From NCBI GenBank assembly GCA_907163375.1, contig CAJQUW010016142.1, positions 248,001-312,000 on the forward strand: a stretch of DNA of 64,000 nt, written 5' to 3'. A program made the position numbers and the translations under genes. The notes below the pieces were generated by a model, which did not search any database, was not told where the DNA came from, and worked only from the letters and a program-made list of their open reading frames with translations. The DNA comes from Prostheceraeus crozeri (lineage: Eukaryota > Platyhelminthes > Polycladida > Euryleptidae). Each line of letters begins with the position of its first letter. The first letter of the stretch is position 1. Shown in pieces: positions 12,501 through 24,500 of the stretch.

Positions 12501-15500
12501 GCAATGTTCCCAGTCAGTTCGGTGGCCGGTGTCGATAACATGCGAGGCAACTTCCGAAGATGTAGCGGCATTCCTCACATTACGTCTGTGCCCCTTCACA
12601 CGCTCCTCCACCGTTCTCGAGCTCTCTCCAACGTATGCCCATGAGCACGAGTTATCGGTACAGTTGAGGCGATAAACAACCCCGTAATGTTTGGGCCGGG
12701 CCGGTCTCTTTCTTGCCAAAATATTCCTCAAGGTAGATATTGGCTTATAAAATGTCTTAACATTTTCATTAAATGTAATTAATTATTTTAATATTTTTTC
12801 TTGTCTCTCGTTTTATTTTAACCTTTCTTCATTTGACTTTTGACTTTTCGATAGTAGTATATCTGGCTTCTGCCATTTTCATAGATATTTCGAACATGCC
12901 TCCACAACTTAAATCATATTCATGGCACAGGGTATATTCAAACTCAAGTGATTTCTTCAAAATTAAACATATCAAATCACTGAAATGTGATCAATTTCCT
13001 TTCAATTATATGCGAAAGAATTGCGCATTATAGAAATAATCTCCTTACTATAAACCATGACCTAAACGATGGCTGCTTCAGTGGTCCTTTCCGGTGTGGT
13101 TCCGGTGCCTTGTCAGTGCATACTTCGTAAGGATTCACAGTTATGATCACCTTTGCATTTTGACAAGCATTTGACAAGCACTTTGACAAAGTGGCATGCA
13201 AGACATCGCATCACGGCGAGCATCTACAACAATTCCATGTCTTACAAACTTAACTCTTCTTAAGATCTAATAACATTGACATAAAACAGCGTCCAAACAG
13301 ATGAAATATATACTAAAATAAAAAGTAGGCCTTGTTGATACCCGGAAACCCATTTGGCCAGTTCATTTCTCCCATGTGCCGAATATTATTAACCACATTC
13401 TCATCAAGCAAGAATGTAGATTGTACTTGTTTTGAATGTCGTAGGTTTGACGCGACCAAGGTTCGAACACAGGCCTCTCGGACGCAGAGCGAACACTCCA
13501 CCACAAGGCCACTGCGCGCGTGGACGAATTTCTGTGGTTGTAATGTTCAAACTTTTCAATTCTCTCTTATAGTGATCAAAAATTAGCAGAATTTATCATA
13601 CTTTCGACAATCGGAAATCAATGAACTTAACTTAAGCGTGCAGTGATGTAATACTTCCATAGGAATCAATGTTTTTCCTAAAATGGTAATTTCTTCATAA
13701 TTGTGTTCTTCACGACCCCTCTTACTGCTAGATATATACCGAGTTATTCATCACGCACATACAGTGTTAGTGACCGAGTTTCCTGATTCATACCCGTGCG
13801 AGTTCCTGAGTGGATAGCGATAATTGATGTGAGTGAGCGCAATTACTACTGCGTTTTTCACATACTCGTCGCTTCCTCCATGAAAGTTTTGAGTAAAAGA
13901 AATGTTTCGTTTCCGTGCGTGATGTGAAACACTTTTTCCATTCATTAGGTTGCCTTCTATGCTCGGAGAGAAAAATTGAAACTCTAAAGAACTTCATATC
14001 AAAGAGAATTGCTTTGTTTTCTTCCAATTGAGGTCTCATTCTACTCGAAAAATAATGTTGGATATCATTGAATTAATTAGAGAATCAAAGTCTCTCATTA
14101 ATTTTGGCATCTGTCGCTTTGTGTCGCATTTAGATGATGATTATAATGCAATTGATCAAAATATTGCCTCAATTATTCAACACCATCAATTCCTGATTTG
14201 AATATTTGACTGAAGCTCATAACAATGCAAGTCTGATGTCCCGGTGCAAATGACTGTTGATCATGAGGGGTGTCAAATCTAATCACAAATGATGAGAATT
14301 TGAGGACTCCATTGAAGTGGTCGATGACTTCTGTTACCTGGACTAGGTAATTCCAGAGGTTTTTATGAGGGTATAACCATAGAGTAGGGATATATAGGTA
14401 GAGTGTCGACTCAAAAAAGTATGTGCATACAGTGAAAATTTTTATATAGAAAGATTCAGTTTTTACGGTCCCGTGGTCCAAAAAATTATTTGAGCAGTTT
14501 TGAAAAAGTCAAAATTTTGCAAATTTATATTCTACCGAGATGACTCCTCTGTGTAAGTAGTATGCAACAAGTTGGATATCAAAAGGAATGAATATTTGCT
14601 AATAAGCATCCTAACTAAGCGGAAATTAAGCTGATAATCAAGGGAATTTCATGAACCATATTATAATGAAAGTCTTCATGAAAATGTCGACATCCTATTG
14701 TGCTTTCCTGGCTGAAATTTCATATTTCTAATTCATGATAGCAATAGCAGGTCATCGAGTTGCCAATTTAACAAATATTACCTCTCCAAGGCTGTCATGA
14801 CACGGACAATCTGTAAAATGATATAATTCCCATCTGCTTTGCTATCATGATAAGTCAATTCCGTTGTAATTTCTTCAAAACTGCATAAATGTGCATATCT
14901 CACATTTGGAAGCAATTCCTACTGTATCTCCCTCGAGTTCACTTAATAAAATCGAAAGTGTATGCACAATGTGGATTTAATAAATGCGGAGTTACCACTC
15001 TACCTAACATACTTACTCAATGGGTACAACAGCTCGTGTCAGAAGCGCGTGGAAGAACTTCCACGACATATTGTCAGTCCTTATGTACAAGAGTATCTCG
15101 CTGAAGCGCATGGGGATCAGGCACATAATGCCAGCATGAGGTGTGCCTTACTGCATGCGTCGGGGACATGGCCCAGAATAGTTAATGACCATACTCCCCT
15201 GGTGAGAAATGAGAACGGGATGTGTTCCGTCAAGTTTTTTGAACGCCGCTACATGCGCGAACTGAGAAATATGCTCCATCTACATGACCTAGGATCTCAT
15301 GTGCCAAAATTACTTGCAAGGAAGCCGGACTGGAAGTGAAAGAGAGAATAGAGTTTGGAAGTTTGATGATATCAGAGGTGGTTAGAGAAGGAGATTGTGG
15401 TGCAACATAAAGAAAGATCCTGAGCTCCTGCATTTGAACCCTCAATTGCCGCAAGCCCGACCTGAATGAAGGAGGCGCATCCATCTCAATCACAATCGAC

Positions 15501-18500
15501 ATCGCCCTTCGTCCTGACCGTCAAACCTGGGGAAGAGGAGACAAACAAAGAGTAACTGAGTGGTGAGGAAGGACTTGGGGTCCAACGCTGCCTCACAAAC
15601 ATTGCAGCTCCACAAAGCTAGCAATACTCCTGCTTTGCCTAGTCCCTGCAGTTCAAGTCAATAAAAGGCATGTGATTATATAGTGCATGTGATTGAGGGG
15701 TTAACTGTGACATGCACCAAGCAGGCGCAAAAATCTTCATTCTAACCATCCTCAACGTTTAAGATTATTTTGAAGTCTTTGAAAGTTTTCAAATGTGGAC
15801 AAATAGTACTTTTCTATTGACCCGATTAATGCATGAGTTATGTGGAAAAGTTTTGATATGTTTATTCTGAACGACTTGAATCATATTGCTGTAATTTGTA
15901 GTTGGCTAGTTGGATTACAAAATTGTCTGTAAGTTAGTGCTGACAGTTATCTGACAAGAAATTCTTACACAAACTTCGGGTTAAGACACTGATTATGGCC
16001 ACAGTAAAACATCACGCTAATGTATCGGAATTTCAAACAATGTCATGACAACTTACACAGGTTAGAATCTAGATGCTATCATTTCTGATTGATATTTCAG
16101 CCGCTAAAGTTTCCATAAATATCCAGACTTGGTGTTGGGATGAATTTTCAGCCCAATCCCAACCCAATCCCAATGAGAATTTCCATTGGGATCCCAATAG
16201 ATCCCAATCCCAGTAGAAATCCCAATAGCCTGCTTTAGAGCTGAAAACGTACGCAAGTTGACCCCAAGGTGCATCGGGGCTTACCGCTTAGGCCTACCAT
16301 ATGTGTTACTTTTTGAATTGACGAAGTCCACGGTCATAGGCCAAGGAGAGCCTTAACAGTAATAGGGGCTTAAATTGATTTTACACAATTATGCATGATA
16401 GGCCTACTGTATGGCTTAATTTGCTTGGCTTAGACTGCCTTCACCTAAGAGCTTATAGGGGTATAGCTAATATGTATGTACGAGCTACAGACACACTTCG
16501 CACTAATTGAGCCTATGTCGGATAATGCAGTGTTAATAAGCAGCTCGCCACACGGGCTCTTTTTCAAGCCATTGTTCCTGGGCAGTGTAACACTGTCAGT
16601 GTCATACTATTACCCGTTTCAATCAATGGCTCACACGCACGCGCAAAACACTAGTCGAGGCACAAGAAGGCGTCCGAATCAAGCCACTATGTTTAGCAAC
16701 TAGGGAAGTTTAAGCCATAGAGTGGGGCTAAAGCCGATTGTGTGAATTTGTGTGAATCACACTAAGAGCTGTCAATGCTCGAATTCGAGGGAGGTAAGAT
16801 CAGACTGAAGACACAGCAAAATGAACTGCTCATTATAACCTGAAAATATTTGCAACGTACTGACTAGTGTCAACGATTACATGTATATTTTGTTGGGAGA
16901 GGGCTTATTGGGATTGGGGTGGATATTTGGTAGCCCAATCCCAACCCAATCCCAATAGCTATTGGGATCCCAATTATGATCCCAATACCAACGGCAAGCC
17001 TGTAAATATTATATTAACCATATTAATTTTCACGAAGCTGGCTGTCGTATTCATTTTCTTGTAACATAATTCCTTTCCTCTCTCAACAGCCATTAAAGAA
17101 GAATCCTCACGACGTACATCAGAAAGCGCGCCATCAAAACAGTCCACAAGTCCGACCGCCGATGTAAAGAAGAGTCCGCCTCCCCCTGTAAAGCAACCAG
17201 TTCGGAAGGACGACAAGGAGCTGCTCACATGTCCAATTGTTCCCAGCGAAGAGACTGAGATAGTCATTGAAAAGAACAATTCAGGGCTTGGAATTTCCAT
17301 CGTGGGTGGACGAGACACTTTATTGGTACGTTAAGAATTTTCTCTATATTAAGGATGTTCTGATAGCTTTCAACATTCATCATAATCATCATATACGCTT
17401 GATGACCGTGACAAGGATTAAGAAAGGTGATTTTTCAATTCATGTAGACCATCAATGAGTACATGTAGCCTGCAAGCTGAAAATCAAAATGTGTGAATCT
17501 TGTCTGCGTTTTCTTATGTAACAAGCAAATGCAGGCAGGCTGTTTTAAGGGGACAGACCAAAATGCTACCATCAAAGTAAAATAGGTTTCTTCTACAAAG
17601 CTTTTCTGCAACTTGTCAGCTTCAAGGTTTTAACTTCAAAATTCATTGAATCACCGCAAATGTACTGGAAAAGGTCGGATCAGTCATCCGATATGGATCA
17701 AGTCAACGACAGGTGCGGCAGGTAATAACGCATAGTACATTTACTTAATACTCGTGTAATTTTCCTTCAAAACATTATGATATACATGAGCTTGTACACC
17801 ACTCTACTGTTTTATGAAATACAGTTGGTGTCTGAATTAACCCCAAGTATTGCCTGATAAACAACATGACCACATTTAGTTTACCGAAAGTAAACATTTT
17901 TTTCGGCTATTCCCTTTCACTCTCTCAACCGAATTACAACCGCCAATTAAAGTCGACTTATCGTTCGACAGCAGCTGACGGTTTAAAGCTCTCTTATAGG
18001 GGAGACAGCAAGACGATAGAATGCAGAATGCGCGACGTTTGGTAGAGCACCCCTTTGTCTGACTGGAGAGTTAACAAATAGCTGTGATGATTGTCAACAG
18101 AGGTATGTTGCAGTACATTGAATATCTAATGAGAATGACAACTATTAAGTCAATAAAAGACGACAACACCCTTGATTCCCTGACCGCACTCGCCTGACCC
18201 AGGAATCAAACCGAAGTCCGCGGTGGAGACAAGCTCGCACCTTCTTCTCCAGGCCACGCTGGCGGTACAAAAGAAATGCGAGTGAATGCAGAAATCATAA
18301 TGACTGGCAGATGACAGAATGACTTCTGCCTTCACTCACATTCCTTTTGTACCGTCAGCGTGGCCTGGCGAAGAAGGTGCGAGCTTGTCTCCACCGCGGA
18401 CTTCGGTTTGATTCCTGGGTCAGGCGAGTGCGGTCAGGAATCAAGGGTGTTGGTATTTTTTATTGACTTAATATTAATTAACTTAATTGTCATTCTCTTT

Positions 18501-21500
18501 AGATATTCAGCTGTGATCATGTGGCTGAAGTTGACTTGGGATGTGTTTTGGTTGTTTAAACTCACTAAGAGCATTGTTAAGAGAGAGAGACAAAGAGACA
18601 AAACTGTTAACTAACTCTACAGATGTACAGTGCATTTCATTTCATGTACTTCGACACCATTTTGACATGAGAATTTTTAGTCTTGCATATACAAAGTTCT
18701 ATATAGCCTTCGAGTCAGTGGACAATAGATGGTCTATAGAACGAACTTGGATGTTTCAAATAGCAATTTAGATAAAAGTAGCAAAAACCCAACTTGCAAG
18801 CCCGACGCAGGTTCGCTGGTTGACGATGGGTGCGTTACTACAATCATGGCCGCTATCTGTAAAGTAAACAAGTTTACTCATTTCAGTCCCTTTATACACA
18901 TGTAGTGATAAAAACCACTCATAGGAATTCCTGTTCTGATAAACAAATTTAATTTTAATGAAGTTGAAGATTCTGTCTATCTCCAAGACAGCATGAGAGT
19001 CAATCAAAAATGACTGTTAGTTAGAAGCTCAACGGAAAGGCGCTTGCAAGATACGTCTGATTCCACCTTTCTAAGTCGATCGAAGACTTTCTATAAGGTT
19101 AGAATCGATTTCATTGCGCTTTACTCCGCAACAAAAGTTCTCTATGGAACTGAGAAGATGTCTGGAGAAATGAGATCGCTGCTCGAGAAGGTACGGGAGC
19201 GTCTCAGAAGAAGGTAGAGATTCTCCCGAACGGTAGAGAGAGAGAGGAAGGGAAAGAGGATGCACCACGGAAGCAATGTGTTTGTTGATGCTCAGGTGTT
19301 ATCAATTTCCAAGAGATTAATCAGTAATGATTCTCCAATCACTTATCCGGTTTCATTTTCTAGAATCAATTTGACGCCAAGATTTGATATATTTCACTGA
19401 GTTTGATAAAATTCATACGAGAAATGATTTATTTTAATCAAGGCAGTCAAATACCGTATCCATTCAAGCATTGAAAAGAGGTTGTTTGCATTTTGATACA
19501 TTGAAAGCAAGAATGAAAGCAGTTCGGAGAAATCCATTGTCGGAGTTGGAGAGAGAAACACACTGAAAAGTTACATGAAACAAATCAAATGACAGGCGCG
19601 TTCTATTGCATTTCAATGACACCGCACAAGGCCTTCAAACGAGCATTGAAAAATGCGATTTCCAAAAATTTTGCTTAAACATCAGTTCATAAGCTGACGA
19701 CAAAATGTAGCGATACAGAAGTATACGATATCAAACTATCAAAAACAAATATCCAAATATTTTCCATTTTAAGAAAAAAGATTTGCCACTACATATCCTT
19801 TAGTGAGCATACTGGAGATTGTAAAAACTTAGTCATTCAAATAGGAAAGAAACTGAAGTCAAACCAAAGAGCGATGTTCGCGAGGTGCTGCATGAGTAGA
19901 AATGCCCAAGTCTGGCAAAAAGCTACCAGGTCTGTATCATTCATGATGGTCTTGCAACTCGTGCACGAAGCCTGAGGTCGTCAGTTGTCGCTGTCCTTTA
20001 GAAGCAGAAGTACAAGTAGAATATGCATATTTCATAGAATGGAAATCGAAATATCATCAAATCACAATACGTGTAGGTTGTATGGTGTATATTATCAATC
20101 GATAAAGACATATAAAAGTTCAAAAAAATCACGATTGAATAAAATCAGGCTATTCAGGTATATATCAAGAAATACTTGAAATTGTCTCTCTACGAAGCGT
20201 GGTAGTGAATTCGACAAAATAACTCGAAGACCTGTGAAGTCGTCGAGGAATAGGTTCGTGGATTGGATGACCTGTTATCTTTAGCAGCACGGAAGAGCTT
20301 GCATTCGAGTCGTATGCCTCGGTCATTGATGTTTTCAAGTCTATCACAACCACAATCGCTCGAGGGAATAATGCGATGAGATCTTTTATTCAGCTGATTG
20401 AGCTTTTGCTGTAAGTGTACAGGTAATGAGACTAATAAGGTTGATGAACAGTCGACGAGGGATAATATCACACCATAATATGACTGAAGCAAAACGTCTC
20501 TGGGTACAACAGTGTGCAGTGCTCTAATGGCGTATAGTCTGCTGTTGCATTTTTTCAATATTTCATCGATATTGTGATCCCATTTTAGGTTGTCGGTGAA
20601 AGTCACCCCTAGAATGCGTCTGATGTCTCTTTAGCCACTGTATTCAGTAATGAAGCAGACTGTCGGTGCTTCGGGAGTAACAAAATTTTCGCCTTTTGCT
20701 CATTAAGATAAAGATTCGGTGTTTTTGGCGACGGTATGAAGACTGGTGTTTACCTCTGCGACTGAGGAAGCAACATCGTGCGTGGTTTCTTGAATGATCA
20801 TGATGTCGTCAGCATATTTGATATAATTGTTGGTAGACGAAATCAGTTCTGCTATGTAAAAAATGAATAGAATGGGGCCGAGAAAGGACCACTGAGGAAT
20901 GCCACTCGTAACTTTAGCAGGAGCACTAGGCCTCGATCAGAATGATAAGATGCTGTCCACTCAATGAAATCTGACGGAAGATCACAATAGCGTAGTCACT
21001 ATTTACCCACTATAATGCCAACCGTCCTTTAGAGCATTGCGCTCCGAATTATTTGGGTCAATGAAACGTAGAATGGTAGCTCCGCAACTTTGACCCCGTA
21101 GCGGCAGAAAATAGTGAACCAAAAGAAGGAAGCGGTCAACGCGATTCAAGTGGCACCACCCTCATAATTTCTAGAAAGCTCGCAAATTCTGCCTGAAAAA
21201 TATATTGTTGTGAAGACTGTTTAGGCATAAATGAGCTAGACATCATAAGCTTTTTCATTTTTTTATCATTTATCATGCTGTTCAGGTGGAACTACACTGT
21301 TTTATTACTATGAATTAACAATAAGTCAATCAGTGGCAGTAAGTGTTATTTCATCCGGAGTTGTTTCAAATGATCAAAATGTTCACTCAATCACATATCA
21401 TAACTTCACCACACCAACGATTAACTTGTGGCAGGTCACTAGGAGATTCAATACATTCTTTAAATATTTTATTGTACAATTGCAGAAATAGAATTAATTG

Positions 21501-24500
21501 CGGATATCTGTATGCGACTTGTATCCACATATTTTTGCTATTTTCACATATATTGCGAGACACAGCAACCGTTATTTGTAGCAATTGATCGGACAGTCTT
21601 ACTTGTAGAAGTCATTAAGCGCTAAATGCAAGAATTCATGAACAAAAAGCAATCAAACTTCACCACTCTCAAATTAAATGTGAATTTTATGAGGTTCAGT
21701 GACAGTTTCCTGTGATGACGCCGAATTTATGACAGAAACCGCCACGATTCATGACGAAATTGTCTTAGACGGCGTTAGATAGTGCCGCAGATTCTACAAT
21801 CAAATAGATTCCTTTACCAAACGGTTTAAATCAAAAACATTTCCAAAATGTTTTGTGATGCGGAATTGCAAGCCGTGAAATGGTTATCGGAAGCTAATTT
21901 GCCTCTAAGTTATATTCTTACCCGTACTGTCCGGATGTTTCCGACTCAATTTACAATTTCTAATAGCAACTTAGCAGCTCTGATTGAGCTTCTGTCACAG
22001 TTGCTTCAATGAAGGTCAAAGAGCGGAATCAGGAATGCTCATTGCAATAAACAGCAGCAGTTATGTAACGTCAACCATTTGTCGTATTGCTTGTCTGCAT
22101 ATGGATGATTGTTTAACGTCACTAGTCCCTACTGGAGGATGTAGCGGTGCTGACAAAGTCAGACTTTTGACAGGAGCGTTGTGATCTTTTATGCCGGATG
22201 CCCTTCCTGACAACTTCCAATGACGCTCACGGTGCTCGACCTCTGGAACCGAAGATCGCTAGGCCAAGCACTTAACCACTGTGCCACGAAGATATCTTTC
22301 TGAAAATGTTTGAACAAAGTTTTGATCATGGTTGGTGATGTATTTCATGTAGAGTTGCGAGTGAGCCGTGTAGTGCACTGACCGCGCATGGCCCTGATGT
22401 TTTGATCAGAAGCGGGTCCGAGTCGTAACCAAGCTAGAGAACTCATATCCATCTACTTGTGAGGATGTGGAGGCAAAAAAATTAGAAAATTATAAATAGG
22501 GAATAATGCAAATCACATGTTGTTAAGGCAAATGTGAACACACATATTCCAGTCGTGTTTTACAGACATGCACACCCATCATGCGGGAATCAAAAGCAGC
22601 CCTCACTGTAATGGTAAGCGCAAATTATGGAATTCGAATGGTTTTTTCTTGGTAGAACATGTGCAAGAAGTTTGGAAGTTCCTATATAATGGCTAAAGCC
22701 ATGAGCATCTAACTTTAGAACAATGCATCAGTAGTCTTGACTTGGAGAGTTTTTGCCGTCTTTCTACCTGTTTCTCATAATTTGAAATGAGTTGAAGAAG
22801 ATTTGCTCCAAATGTTTAACCCTGTTTTACTCGGAGGAGGGCTGCTTGACCCTCGCCTGATATTATTCTTAAGCTGAAACAGCTGCGACTCCAATTTTTT
22901 GTGACTTTTAGCTTCTACGTATTTCCTATGAATAATCCGAATTTTATCAAATTGGCCTCATGAGAGCATAAACACTTTTGAGAAAGTTCCTTCTGAAAAT
23001 CTATAATTTTGTCATATTCTGACAAATTTGACTTATTAATCATTTCAAATCAGTTACAGACCATTGACAAAGTACAAACGCAATTATAATCAGAAATCCA
23101 TTAATCGCCGAAGGCATCTATATCTCTATTACATGAATAATAACAATATGCTTCAAGCACTACTGAAAATAGCTTTTTAAGTAATACTATCCCTTTTGTG
23201 CTGCAAGCAATCAATCCCTGGTCACAAAACGGACTATTAGCATGCCTCAGAATATATTAGGCGCAATCATTCATTTGGATGAAGTTGCTCTAATTTTAGC
23301 TGACAATACGTAAATAGAAACCGCAAAAAAATTGCCCGGTACTAATTTTATTTTCTATCTGAATTTAGCAGTGATGTCATCAAATTTTATCAATATTTTC
23401 GCTCACTTTCACTGTTTTCAAAGGCAGAAGCTCACGATACACTTTTAATACTTATAGCATGACCTTCTGGTTCATGGACTCCCACTGGAAAGTTTCTGTT
23501 CTGTCGCTTTTTCGTAGCTCGTTATGAGGAATTTCGAATTTGGAGATGTGCATGTACATGCATAAATTGCATGCACCAAGCCCCTGCATGGTTACCAAAT
23601 GGCAAAACTAAAATATGATGTGTGGTAATAATTTAAATCATGATTTCTAAATCGCTGACTTTAGGCCTGCTCAATAAATAGTACCCTGAATGCTGCAGAG
23701 TTATGCCTAAACAAGTTGCTCGGCGGCCCTACGGAATGCATAGCTACGTTTTTTATGCGCTAAGCCTATGGTCTAACTACCGATGCATCAGGGTCCATCG
23801 CTTATAGGCGTTCATTAAAATTACTAGCATAATGCATCGGCTACCACAATTAGTCGGCCTTAAAACTTTCAGGCCTATTAGGGGTCAATCTTGAAAATAA
23901 GTTATCATGCAAGCCTAAATATATGCCTAGATGTAAAGCGACGTATGTGCAACACGGATACGCCCTTTGTATAGGCTAAGGCCTAATGTTTTTTAATAAT
24001 GGAAATGTGGGAAAAAATTTCCGGGTCCGCGGATCCATCCGTATGATCATACGGATCCTGGTTTGTCCAGGTACGCGGATTGCCTGACCCGAAACCTCTG
24101 GGCCGTTCAGGACGAGGACCCGAACGATCCGAACCCGAAGTCACCCCTGATAGGAACATCGCATTTCATAATCCTCATGGTCTTCCTCGATCGTTGGCCT
24201 AAATATCTCAGACTTTTTCCAAATCCGATTTGAGCCAAAATAGAAACCAGCACTTTGCACTTTCAGTCTGGATGTCTCTCGTGTCGTTTCCCAACGGTGA
24301 GATTTTAGTCTGCATCGCTTCTGATGCCGCGCGCTTTGACGGCAGGTCACTAACCTTTACATGGATACCTAAATGGTGTTAGAGAAATAAAAAATGTGGA
24401 TTGAATTTAATCCATGCAATTTTCTTTCAGGGTATCATCATTGTTCACGAAGTGTACGGTGACGGCGCCGCTGCCCGTGATGGCCGCCTTTGGGCAGGCG

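Larger units (their letters stand above)
4076..17089. other. Intron of the PDZ gene, 13.0 kb, repeat-rich
   Basis: The largest intron in the window. It holds one copy of a dispersed 500-bp repeat (4438-4933), a LINE 3' fragment (7150-7700), fold-back repeats (9074-9835 and 10738-11390), a Penelope-like fragment with inverted arms (12104-12921), a SINE head (about 13444-13522) and paired CCCAAT-rich blocks (16135-17000). An unassigned 125-codon frame lies at 14962-15339. The remaining stretches, including 5100-7100, 7700-9070 and 13600-14950, show nothing I can name. No further PDZ exon was found, and the exon phases on both sides are compatible. Confidence 0.7.
17326..24430. other. Intron of the PDZ gene, 7.1 kb
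   Basis: Contains a 390-bp palindrome with tRNA-like sequence (18118-18508), a minus-strand LINE reverse transcriptase remnant (20187-20990), a SINE (22185-22298) with a possible second tRNA-like segment after it, an AGGCCTA-rich block (23640-23990) and a GC-rich, GGATCC/CCCGAA-rich block (24010-24140). The stretches 17330-18110, 18510-20180 and 22450-23630 show nothing I can name. Confidence 0.7.

Noticed and set aside
13444..13522. Functional tRNA gene
   Set aside because: Box-like words are present, but stems do not pair well and there is no T-run terminator right after; a SINE head is likelier.
15485..15660. Tail of a LINE next to the unassigned frame at 14962
   Set aside because: Only a short shared word (ATTGCAGCTCCA and surroundings) with 7930-7950 supports it; no reverse transcriptase motif could be read.
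18150..18614. Two open frames starting with [14 protein letters not shown] on both strands
   Set aside because: They are the same sequence read from the two arms of one palindrome; a repeat artefact, not duplicated genes.
24010..24140. GC-rich block with GGATCC and CCCGAA words as a retroviral or LTR end
   Set aside because: No matching second copy, primer-binding site or polypurine tract was seen; left unassigned.
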